NCBI GenBank assembly: GCA_020160755.1
Contig: JAIUPN010000001.1
Coordinates: 434,001 to 498,000, forward strand
Reading direction: 5' to 3'
DNA length: 64,000 nucleotides
Origin: Pseudomonadota bacterium
GTDB lineage: Bacteria > Pseudomonadota > Alphaproteobacteria > Sphingomonadales > Sphingomonadaceae
Below the pieces are notes generated by a model that saw only the letters and a program-made list of their open reading frames with translations, was not told where the DNA came from and made no database searches. Shown piece by piece: positions 8,750 through 16,695 of this stretch. A program made the position numbers and the translations under genes. Numbering within the stretch: the stretch's first letter is position 1; every line of letters begins with the position of its first letter.

Positions 8750-9478
8750 TCAATAGGGTGAAATGTCGATCACCTGCCCCGACGAATTGGCGGTGCACGT
8801 CGAACGATAGTGGCCGGTCGCCATCGTGAAGACATAGTTGCCCCCGCCCTGGTTTCGCTGGCTGACCGCGACGCTGCTGCCGCCGGGCGCATTCTGATAT
8901 TGATCGGCGCGGCGCTCGCACGCGGCGCGCGCCGCATCGGGGCCGCCGCGTGCGTAGCTGCGGTTCGCCATGCGGCGGTTCGACGCTTCCTGTTCGCCAG
9001 CCATGAAGCCGTCATGATAGCCTTCGCTGTCGTTGCGGTCATACTGGCCGCCATAGAGGCCATCGTTATAGCCGCGCGAATAGTCGCTGTCGTGGTTGGC
9101 ATCGCCGTCGCCATGCTTCTTTTTGTGACTGGCGAGCGCCGCGATCAGGCCGACCGCCGCAATCGCCCCGACGGCTACCGCAGCATCTCCGCCGCCGCCA
9201 TGGCCGCAGTTGCTTGAATCGGCCTTGTTGACGCTCGCATAGCGGCCATTGGAGACAACGACGCTCACGCAAGTGTTCGTGCCACGGTTCCACCAATACT
9301 GCGAGCCGCCGCTGGTTTTCGCCATCTCGTAGCCGCGCGACTGCATTGCGGTTTCCGCACCGGCGGCGCGTGCACCGACCAGATCGGACACGTCCGACGG
9401 TGTCTTGGCGGCGGCGGGCGCGATGCTGCCGAGAAGCATAGCTACGATGATCGGCGAACCGGCAATTTGTCTCTTCAT
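8750..9478 (-). CDS. Secreted protein with GY(N/H)DG repeats, function unknown
   Basis: This 242-residue protein has a clear signal peptide (MKRQIAGSPIIVAMLLGSIA then APAAAKT, cleavage near 25) and so is exported. The mature part has an N-terminal domain with a Trp pair (QYWWNRGTNTC), a Gly-rich hydrophobic segment near 100-115 ending in Lys residues, a short His/Asp-rich stretch, two related copies of a GY-[NH]-DG motif (RGYNDGLYGG and EGYHDGFMAG), and a C-terminal domain containing paired cysteines. Homologues with this outline exist in sphingomonads as uncharacterised proteins, as far as I recall. It starts 48 bases upstream of rnr and is probably a separate unit. Confidence 0.75.
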   Translation of the reverse strand: MKRQIAGSPIIVAMLLGSIAPAAAKTPSDVSDLVGARAAGAETAMQSRGYEMAKTSGGSQYWWNRGTNTCVSVVVSNGRYASVNKADSSNCGHGGGGDAAVAVGAIAAVGLIAALASHKKKHGDGDANHDSDYSRGYNDGLYGGQYDRNDSEGYHDGFMAGEQEASNRRMANRSYARGGPDAARAACERRADQYQNAPGGSSVAVSQRNQGGGNYVFTMATGHYRSTCTANSSGQVIDISPY

Positions 9479-9620
9479 GACCTTTTCCCCTGTAAAACGT
9501 CTGAAATGGAGATGCGCCCCTCCGCAGCCGGGTGCATCACCCGTGCCTTGCGGGCACTATCCTAGCAGATTTGTGACAGGGGCCGAACCGGTTTCATTGC
9601 CGGACTGCCTGCAATTTGCG

Positions 9621-11147
9621 TCAGTAGGTCCGCCCGATCAATACGCGTTCGACCGCCGGATCGCCGGTAAAGAAACAGGCGCCGTCGGCAGGAGCCGCGT
9701 CGAGCGGCGTGTTGCGCATCGTCAGCTTCAATGCCTTCAACTGCTCGACAACCTTGTCGAGCGCGGCCCCGGTCGGCCGCGACCATTGCACCTCGGCCCA
9801 GCCCACGAACTTTTCGTCCCCGGCGAAATGCGCCTTGAGGTCGGTGACGTCGCGACGAATATTGGCATGAAGCCGCTCGTGCGCCTCGGCGTGAAGGCTG
9901 GACTGAACGTCCACAAGGGTCGCCACCGCCTCGGCCACGAAGTCGCCCTTGGCGATAAATGCCGAATTGAGCTTGCCGTCGTCCTTGTAAAGCCGGTCGC
10001 GGCGGATCACCGCCACATTGCCGCCAGCGACGTCGCGCGGCCCCACTTCGACGATGATCGGCGCGCCCTTCTTGACCCAGCCCCAGCGCTTGGTCTGCGC
10101 CTTGTTCGCGCCGGTGTCGAGCAGCACGCGGACGGGCTCGCGGAACACGTCGAGCGCCTTGAGCCGGCTGTCGAGGTCGCGGCAATAATCGAGGATCGCC
10201 CCATCCTCCTCATTGTCGCGGAGCATCGGCACGATCACGATCTGGTGCGGCGCGATGCGCGGCGGGCAGCGCAGGCCGTCGTCATCGCCATGCGTCATGA
10301 TGACGCCGCCGATCATACGGGTCGAGGTGCCCCAGCTCGTCGTGTGGCACAGGCTGTGGCCGCCGTCCTTGTCCTGGTAGCGGATGCCCGCCGCCTCGGC
10401 AAAGCCGGTGCCCAGATAATGCGAGGTGCCCGCCTGCAGCGCCTTGCCGTCCTGCATCATCGCCTCGATCGAATAGGTCGCAACCGCGCCCGGAAAGCGC
10501 TCATTCTCGGGCTTTTCGCCTGCGATCACCGGCATGGCGAGCACATCCTCGGCGAACGCGCGGTACATTTCGAGCGCGCGCCGCGTCTCGACCATCGCGT
10601 CGTCGCGGTCGGCGTGCGCGGTATGGCCTTCCTGCCAAAGGAACTCACTGGTGCGCAGGAACATGCGCGTGCGCATCTCCCAGCGCACGACATTGGCCCA
10701 CTGATTGACCTTCAGCGGCAGGTCGCGCCAGCTCTGAACCCAGCGGCTCATCGCCGAACCGATCACTGTCTCCGACGTCGGACGGACGATCAACGGCTCC
10801 TCGAGCTTCGCCTCGGGATCGGGAACCAGCTTGCCCTTGTCGTTGGCGATCAGGCGGTGATGGGTAACGACCGCCATTTCCTTTGCGAAACCATCGACAT
10901 GGTCGGCTTCCTTCTCAAAGAAGCTCAAAGGGATGAACAGCGGAAAATAAGCGTTCTGGACCCCCGCATCCTTGATCGCGGCGTCCATCACCTTCTGGAT
11001 GCGTTCCCATATGCCATAGCCCCACGGCTTGATCACCATGCAGCCGCGGACGCCCGATTCCTCGGCGAGATCGGCTTCGGCAATGACATCCTGATACCAA
11101 GCCGCGAAGTCGGCCTGCCGGGTTACGCTGAGCGCATGTTTGACCAT
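9621..11147 (-). CDS. proS: Prolyl-tRNA synthetase, archaeal/eukaryal type
   Basis: Class II aminoacyl-tRNA synthetase that charges tRNA-Pro in the cytoplasm. Motif 2 is visible near residues 155-175 (RTRMFLRTSEFLWQEGHTAH) and motif 3 near 270-295 (GTSTRMIGGVIMTHGDDDG). The 508-residue product lacks the editing insertion of the Escherichia coli form, has the anticodon-binding domain after motif 3, and ends in a C-terminal domain closing with Tyr (LIGRTY). This architecture is that of the archaeal/eukaryal-like ProRS class rather than the short alphaproteobacterial form of about 440 residues. The ATG at 11147 is the only sensible start. Confidence 0.94.
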   Translation of the reverse strand: MVKHALSVTRQADFAAWYQDVIAEADLAEESGVRGCMVIKPWGYGIWERIQKVMDAAIKDAGVQNAYFPLFIPLSFFEKEADHVDGFAKEMAVVTHHRLIANDKGKLVPDPEAKLEEPLIVRPTSETVIGSAMSRWVQSWRDLPLKVNQWANVVRWEMRTRMFLRTSEFLWQEGHTAHADRDDAMVETRRALEMYRAFAEDVLAMPVIAGEKPENERFPGAVATYSIEAMMQDGKALQAGTSHYLGTGFAEAAGIRYQDKDGGHSLCHTTSWGTSTRMIGGVIMTHGDDDGLRCPPRIAPHQIVIVPMLRDNEEDGAILDYCRDLDSRLKALDVFREPVRVLLDTGANKAQTKRWGWVKKGAPIIVEVGPRDVAGGNVAVIRRDRLYKDDGKLNSAFIAKGDFVAEAVATLVDVQSSLHAEAHERLHANIRRDVTDLKAHFAGDEKFVGWAEVQWSRPTGAALDKVVEQLKALKLTMRNTPLDAAPADGACFFTGDPAVERVLIGRTY

Positions 11148-11191
11148 GATAGTTCGTATTTTCCGTAGCTGGGGCGCCTTGGCGGGCCCGA

Positions 11192-11731
11192 TTATTTCTT
11201 TTTGGCGAGTTCGGACTTGAGTTCGGCGATTTCGGCCTTGAGCGCCGCGATTTCGGCATCCCTGGCCTTGCCGCCGCCGGCGCCTGGAATAAAGGCCCCT
11301 GCCGCCTGCTGGAACATCTCCATGTTGCGGCGCGTCAGTTCGGCAAGCGGGTTCGACCCCAAGGCGCCTTCGAGCGCCGAGCGGACATCCTGCTGATTCT
11401 TCCGGAATGCAGTCATCGACGCTTCGAGATATTGCGGCACCATCGATTGCATCTTGTCGCCATACATGCCGATCAGATGGCGCAGGAAATTGACCGGCAA
11501 CAGCGTTTCGCCGCGCGTTTCCTCGTCCATGATAATCTGCGTCAGGACATTATGCGTGATGTCCTCGCCGCTCTTTGCATCGACAACGCGAAAATCGCGG
11601 CCGTCGCGGACCATCGTGCCGAGGTCTTCGAGCGTGATGTAGCAGCTGCGCTCGGTATCGTAGAGCCGCCGGTTGGCGTATTTCTTGATCGTGACGACGC
11701 CATCCTCCGCCGCCCCCTTGGACTTCGCCAT
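11192..11731 (-). CDS. phaR: Polyhydroxyalkanoate synthesis repressor PhaR
   Basis: DNA- and PHA-granule-binding repressor of phasin and PHA synthesis genes. The 179-residue protein has the diagnostic N-terminal domain (VTIKKYANRRLYDTERSCYI at about 13-32, then ITLEDL) and the PHB-accumulation-regulatory region with TLLPVNFLRHLIGMYGD. A Gly-rich hinge is followed by a C-terminal coiled coil of Ala/Glu/Lys heptads (about 155-179). It lies 44 bases upstream of proS on the same strand. No PHA synthase or phasin gene is in the window, so its targets are elsewhere. Confidence 0.93.
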   Translation of the reverse strand: MAKSKGAAEDGVVTIKKYANRRLYDTERSCYITLEDLGTMVRDGRDFRVVDAKSGEDITHNVLTQIIMDEETRGETLLPVNFLRHLIGMYGDKMQSMVPQYLEASMTAFRKNQQDVRSALEGALGSNPLAELTRRNMEMFQQAAGAFIPGAGGGKARDAEIAALKAEIAELKSELAKKK

Positions 11732-12226
11732 CTTGACCCGCGCTCCTGCATTCCGGCGTCGACGACCCCGTCGCGCCGGATATTTGATGGCCGCCGCAAT
11801 AGCATCAATTTATGATGCGTCGCAACATGCGGGACGCGCGGATGGGCGGCGTGGCGCGATGATTCGCGACGGCTGCCTTTGCAATGCCGCTTGTCGGGGC
11901 GACGCCGGGTCCGGCGCGCAACGGCGATACAGGAAAAAACGGGAAGGCGGTAAACGCAACTTAGTTTCAAGAGATATCAGATTTCTGGTATTTCCATCGC
12001 CCGAAACCGCTGCACAAGGTCATTCCTTTCACGCTGCGGAACTTTGATTCCACGCGCGACCGAATATTGGCGCATCGCGCCTGTTGCGAAAATGCAACAG
12101 CGCCGCACCAGAGTCTTCCGACTGTCAGAAAATTTTCATCAAGGGCTTGTGCCTTCGAAATTTTCTGTCTTTCTGGGGGGTAATCCGTTCATCCCACTCT
12201 TTGAACGGCTAACCGGGGAATACATC
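11732..12226. other. 495-base intergenic region upstream of phaR and the TonB-dependent receptor gene
   Basis: No convincing gene is seen here. The region must carry the phaR promoter (leftward) and the receptor promoter (rightward). The part from about 11935 to 12180 is visibly richer in A and T than the surroundings. Its right end holds two inverted repeats described separately (12126-12167 and 12185-12208) just before the receptor start. Confidence 0.6.
12126..12208 (+). promoter_or_regulatory. Two tandem stem-loops in the 5' leader of the TonB-dependent receptor gene
   Basis: The first stem pairs CAGAAAATTTTC (12126-12137) with GAAATTTTCTG (12157-12167), one bulged base, and continues inward with AAGG/CCTT around a TTGT loop. 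The second pairs CCGTTCA (12185-12191) with TGAACGG (12202-12208). The second ends about four bases before the GGGGAA ribosome binding site of the receptor. These could be RNA structures controlling translation or stability, or the first could be a DNA operator. Pairing is seen directly; the function is inference. Confidence 0.5.
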
Positions 12227-15200
12227 ATGAAAAAGACTAGCCTGCTAGTGCGGGGCTCTGCCCTGACGCTTGCTCTGTTCAGTGCCATGCCTGCGATCGC
12301 GCAGGACGCGAGCGCTCCGGCGGATGGCGCGACGGAAGCTGCCGAAGGTACGATCGTCGTCACCGGCTCGCGCATTCGCCGTCCGAACCTCGAATCGACC
12401 GTGCCGATCACGTCGATCACCGGCGAGAGCTTCTTCCAGCAGGGTCAGACGAACATCGGCGACACGCTGAACGACCTGCCGCAGCTGCGCAGCACCTTCG
12501 CACAGCAGAACCCGGGCCTCGGCATCGGTATCGCGGGTCTTAACCTGCTCGATCTTCGCGGCCTTGGCACGCAGCGTACGCTGGTTCTCGTCAACGGCCG
12601 TCGTCACGTCCCTGCCGACATCCTGTCGAACGCCGTGTCGCCTGACATCAACACCATCCCGAACGATCTGATCGAACGCGTCGACATCGTCACCGGCGGC
12701 AATTCGGCGATTTACGGCTCGGACGCAATCGCAGGCGTCGTCAACTTCATCCTTCGCCGCGACTATGACGGCCTCCAGCTTCGTGCCCAGGGCGGCATCA
12801 CCGAAGAAGGCTTCGGCGGCAACCAGTATTTCTCTGCCATGTACGGCAAGAACTTCGCCGAAGGCCGCGGCAACGTGACGCTGCATGGCGAATATTCGCG
12901 CCAGGATCGCGTGTTCGCATCGGACATCCCGGCGTTCCAGCGCCAGGATGCCTTTGGCGTGATCGACAGCGACGCCGGCGCCGGTATCGTCAATGGCGGC
13001 GACGGCTTCCCGGATCGTGTTTTCATCCGCGACATCCGCAGCTCGACGATCCACTTCAACGGTCTCGTTCCGATCAACCAGCGCAACGCAGCTGGCGCTG
13101 CCTGCGGCAACGGCACGCTCGCTAACAACGGCGGCCCGAACAGCCTCGGCACGCCGTACAACTGCACCTATATCTTCACCGACGAAGGCCGCCTCGTCCC
13201 GCAGACGGGCTCGCGCTACGGTGCGGGTATTCTCGGCGGCATCGCCGGGGGCAACGGCCAGACGGGCCGCGAAGGCAAGCTGCTTTCGGTGCTGCCGTTC
13301 ACCGAACGCTACAACTTCAACATGCTGGCACGGTTCGAAGTCAACGAGCAGTCGGAACTGTTCCTCGAAGCCAAGTGGAACCGCGTCAACGCGCTCGGCA
13401 ACAACGCCGGTCCGGCGGGCATCCAGGGCACGCTGCAGCAGTTCGATTATCGTGAGCGCACGCGCATCGATAACCCGTTCCTGAACCCGGCGGACCGCAC
13501 GCTGCTTTCGAACCTGATCCTCAACTCGGGCTGCCGGCCTGACCTTCTGGTCACCTGCCCCGCCGGCGGCAACCTGACCGCAGCGGATCGCGCGGCGATC
13601 GCCGATGGTTCGTACCGCTTCGTCGTCGCGCGCTCGCTGCTCGACGTCGGCATTCGCGACGAAAAGTTCCAGCGCGACACCTGGCGCGTTGTTGGCGGCC
13701 TCCGCGGCACGTTCAACGATGACTGGAACTACGAACTGTCGATGAACTACGGCAAGTTCCGCGAAGACGTGACCACCACGGGCTTCATCGACCGCCAGCG
13801 GTTCATGCTCTCGCTGGACGCGGGCCGTAACCCCGTCACCGGCGCGATCCAGTGCCGTTCGCAGTTCGACCCCGCTTCGGCCGTCCGGTTCCAGAATGCC
13901 GGTTTCGGCGATCCGGCCGTCAACCAGAACCGCCTTGCCGCCGACATCGCGGCTTGCGTGCCCTATAATCCGTTCGGCGGCCTGGATAACGGCGCGGCGA
14001 TCGATTATTTCAGCCGTACCTTCACCGCTTCGTCGGGGCTGTCGCAGTTCATTGCGTCGGGCTTTGTCGCGGGTGACACCAGCGGGTTCTTCAACCTGCC
14101 GGGCGGTCCGGTCCGCTTCGCGATCGGCGCCGAATACCGTAACGAGCGGGCGTTCTACGAACAGGATCCGTTCGTCACCGGTGGCTACACCAATGGCGTT
14201 TCGATCCCGTCGTTCCGTCCGAAGCCGTTCGAGGTGAAGGAAGCCTATGGCGAAATCCAGCTTCCGCTGCTGAAGGAAGTGCCGTTCGCCTATGAGCTGA
14301 CGCTCAGCGGCGCGGGTCGTGTCGCAAAGTATCAGGGCAATGTCGGTACGGTTTATTCGTACAACGCCGGCGTCGACTATGCACCGATCGAGGACGTCCG
14401 CTTCCGCGCCAACTACAGCCGCGCGGTTCGCGCCCCGAACGTTTCGGAAACGGCATTCCCGCTGGTTCCGAACTTCCAGACGATCACCGATCCCTGCAAC
14501 CCGGGGCAGCGCGGTACGGGCATCCGTGCAACGAACTGCGCAACCGCTCTGGGTGCGCAGCTCGGCCTGCTTACCGACGTCAACCAGTCGCTCGGCATCG
14601 TCAGCGGCAGCAACCCGAACCTGGTCGCGGAAACTTCGGATTCCTACACCTATGGCGTGGTCATCCAGCCCCGCTTCATTCCGGGTCTGAACCTGTCGGT
14701 CGACTATTACGACATCACGGTTAACGGCATCATCACGTCGCTGACGGCACAGCAGATCCTCAACAGCTGCTATGACTCGGCGTCTCTCGACAACGTGTTC
14801 TGCCGTCAGTTCAGCCGCAACCTGACCAACGCTCCGGTCAACGGCGATCAGCCTGGTCGTATCGTGACCAACTCGCTGATCGTGGCGCCGCTGAACTTCG
14901 CAAGCCGCGAACGCAAGGGTATCGACGTCAACCTGGCCTATCGCACGGCACTGACCGACGATGTCAGCCTGAACACGAACCTGATCTACACCCACAATCT
15001 GAAGATCAGCAACTATCAGGACTCGATCAATCCGAGCTTCGAGAACCGTATCCTCGGCGAACTGGGCGATCCGAAGGACGAGTTCCGCTGGGACGTCGAC
15101 CTGGGCGTCGGTCCGTTCACCTTCGGCTACCGGATGCGCTACATCGGCCCGATGTACCTCAACACCTATGAGGATCTCAACGAGCTGAACGGCCTTCCGC

Positions 15201-15436
15201 CGGCGAACATCGACTATGCCGATGTCGATAAGTACCCGCGGGTGTTCTACCACGACCTGCGTTTCGAATGGGACGTCAACAAGTCGTCGGGTGGTCCGAA
15301 CATCAACTTCTATGCTGGTGTCGACAACGTCCTCGACAAGATGCCGCCGTACGGCTCGACCGCGACCGGCGCTGGCAGCGCGATCTACAGCTTCCGTGGT
15401 CGCAGCTTCTATGCAGGTGCCCGCGCTCGCTTCTGA
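12227..15436 (+). CDS. TonB-dependent outer-membrane receptor
   Basis: Outer-membrane active-transport receptor of 1069 residues. A signal peptide (residues 1-25, ending AIA before QD) is followed by a TonB-box-like EGTIVVTGSRI at 40-50, a plug domain (about 55-175, with LNLLDLRGLGTQRTLVLVNG and GGNSAIYGSDAIAGVVNFIL), and a long beta-barrel ending in the canonical aromatic residue (YAGARARF). The ATG at 12227 is chosen because the signal peptide begins there and GGGGAA lies eight bases upstream; the frame is open further upstream without conserved sequence. No transporter or catabolic partner is adjacent, so the substrate is unknown. A strong terminator follows. Confidence 0.95.
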   Translation: MKKTSLLVRGSALTLALFSAMPAIAQDASAPADGATEAAEGTIVVTGSRIRRPNLESTVPITSITGESFFQQGQTNIGDTLNDLPQLRSTFAQQNPGLGIGIAGLNLLDLRGLGTQRTLVLVNGRRHVPADILSNAVSPDINTIPNDLIERVDIVTGGNSAIYGSDAIAGVVNFILRRDYDGLQLRAQGGITEEGFGGNQYFSAMYGKNFAEGRGNVTLHGEYSRQDRVFASDIPAFQRQDAFGVIDSDAGAGIVNGGDGFPDRVFIRDIRSSTIHFNGLVPINQRNAAGAACGNGTLANNGGPNSLGTPYNCTYIFTDEGRLVPQTGSRYGAGILGGIAGGNGQTGREGKLLSVLPFTERYNFNMLARFEVNEQSELFLEAKWNRVNALGNNAGPAGIQGTLQQFDYRERTRIDNPFLNPADRTLLSNLILNSGCRPDLLVTCPAGGNLTAADRAAIADGSYRFVVARSLLDVGIRDEKFQRDTWRVVGGLRGTFNDDWNYELSMNYGKFREDVTTTGFIDRQRFMLSLDAGRNPVTGAIQCRSQFDPASAVRFQNAGFGDPAVNQNRLAADIAACVPYNPFGGLDNGAAIDYFSRTFTASSGLSQFIASGFVAGDTSGFFNLPGGPVRFAIGAEYRNERAFYEQDPFVTGGYTNGVSIPSFRPKPFEVKEAYGEIQLPLLKEVPFAYELTLSGAGRVAKYQGNVGTVYSYNAGVDYAPIEDVRFRANYSRAVRAPNVSETAFPLVPNFQTITDPCNPGQRGTGIRATNCATALGAQLGLLTDVNQSLGIVSGSNPNLVAETSDSYTYGVVIQPRFIPGLNLSVDYYDITVNGIITSLTAQQILNSCYDSASLDNVFCRQFSRNLTNAPVNGDQPGRIVTNSLIVAPLNFASRERKGIDVNLAYRTALTDDVSLNTNLIYTHNLKISNYQDSINPSFENRILGELGDPKDEFRWDVDLGVGPFTFGYRMRYIGPMYLNTYEDLNELNGLPPANIDYADVDKYPRVFYHDLRFEWDVNKSSGGPNINFYAGVDNVLDKMPPYGSTATGAGSAIYSFRGRSFYAGARARF

Positions 15437-15459
15437 TCGCTTAACCTGTCGCAGAATTC

Positions 15460-15495
15460 GGGGGACGAGAGCTTGCTCTCGTCCCCCTTTCTTTT
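15460..15495 (+). terminator. Rho-independent terminator of the receptor gene
   Basis: A perfect 12-base-pair stem, GGGGGACGAGAG at 15460-15471 with CTCTCGTCCCCC at 15476-15487, around a four-base CTTG loop, is followed by TTTCTTTT. It lies 24 bases after the receptor stop codon. Confidence 0.93.
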
Positions 15496-15601
15496 GGCCG
15501 AGCGCCGACCGGCGGGCGCACGACTTGGCGCGCTGGTTGACCAGGGTCAGGAGGTTTTCGGTGTATTGGCGCCGCTCGGCGCCGGGCCGATCGCGCGGAT
15601 G

Positions 15602-16651
15602 CTAGATCCAGATGCGCTCGAAACGCTTCCCCAGTCCGGTCAGCAGCTCATATTGCGACAGCCCGCTCGCCGCCGACACCGTCGGCAAATCATAGTCGAG
15701 CGCCAGCCAGTCGCCTTCGCAGATTGCAGCTGCGTCGCTGACATCGAACGCGACAAGATCCATCGACACACGGCCGATCAATGGCAGGGCGCGCCCATGC
15801 CAGCTTGCGCCCGCACCCGCCCCGGCATGACAGCGCAGAAAGCCGTCGGCATAGCCAAGGTTCGCAACGGCGATGCGGGAGTCGCGAGGGGCGACCCATG
15901 TCGCGCCATAACCGACGCTCTCGCCCGCGGGGACGTCGCGCACCTGCAGCACGCGCGTTTCGGGATAGGCGACCTGGCGAATATGCCCCTCCACTTCACC
16001 CCGCGGTGTGCCGCCATAGAGGGCGATACCGGGACGCGTGAGATCGAAGGCATAGTCGGTGCCGAGACAAATGCCCGCGCTGTTGGCAAGGCTGTAGCGC
16101 CGGGCGGGAACCGCCTCGCGAACCGTTTGAAAGGCCGCCAGTTGCTCCGCATTCTGGTCGCTATCCTCGTCGGCCGAAGCGAGATGGCTCAGCAGGACTT
16201 CGATACGAAGACCGTCGAGCGCGCCGGCCATCGCTTCTTCAACGCGAAGCCCGAGGCGGTTCATCCCGGTATCGACCATCACATCGCACGGGCGCCCTTC
16301 CCCCGCCTCGCGCCAGCGCGCGACCTGCGCGAGGCTGGCCAGCACCGGGCGCACCGGGAGCGTGCGCGCAGCGATCATGTCGCTCGCGCCGACACCATGG
16401 AGTACCGATAGCGACACGCCCTCGGGCAAGGGCATCAGCGCCGCCGCCTCGGCCCACGTCGCGACAAAGAAGTCGCGGCACCCCGCCGCGGCGAGATGGT
16501 GCATCACCGCACGCGCGCCGAGGCCATAGCCATCGGCCTTCACCGCCGCGCCGCACGCTGCTGCGCCGCTTCGGGCGGCAAGCCAGCGCCAGTTGGCGGC
16601 GAGCGCGTCGCGGTCGAGACGAAGGCGGAGCGGCGACGATACTTCTATCAT
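15602..16651 (-). CDS. alr: Alanine racemase
   Basis: PLP enzyme interconverting L- and D-alanine for peptidoglycan synthesis, cytoplasmic. The 349-residue product has the PLP lysine in AAVKADGYGLG (Lys38), the second catalytic tyrosine in ESVGYGATW (near 248), and the C-terminal PLIGRVSMDLVAFDVSD motif. The ATG at 16651 begins just before the first barrel strand (LRLRLDRDALAANW). An in-frame ATG 159 bases upstream would overlap the transporter gene and adds nothing conserved. It starts 44 bases after the MHS transporter gene on the same strand and may be cotranscribed with it. D-alanine supply could be biosynthetic or catabolic. Confidence 0.94.
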   Translation of the reverse strand: MIEVSSPLRLRLDRDALAANWRWLAARSGAAACGAAVKADGYGLGARAVMHHLAAAGCRDFFVATWAEAAALMPLPEGVSLSVLHGVGASDMIAARTLPVRPVLASLAQVARWREAGEGRPCDVMVDTGMNRLGLRVEEAMAGALDGLRIEVLLSHLASADEDSDQNAEQLAAFQTVREAVPARRYSLANSAGICLGTDYAFDLTRPGIALYGGTPRGEVEGHIRQVAYPETRVLQVRDVPAGESVGYGATWVAPRDSRIAVANLGYADGFLRCHAGAGAGASWHGRALPLIGRVSMDLVAFDVSDAAAICEGDWLALDYDLPTVSAASGLSQYELLTGLGKRFERIWI

Positions 16652-16695
16652 ATCTGCGCCCCTATACGGGTTCGCGGGCCGCGCCAATGGGGTGG

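Noticed and set aside
12245..15253. Minus-strand open frame of 1002 codons across the TonB-dependent receptor gene
   Set aside because: The receptor on the plus strand has signal peptide, plug and barrel. The opposite frame is a by-product of its codon use.
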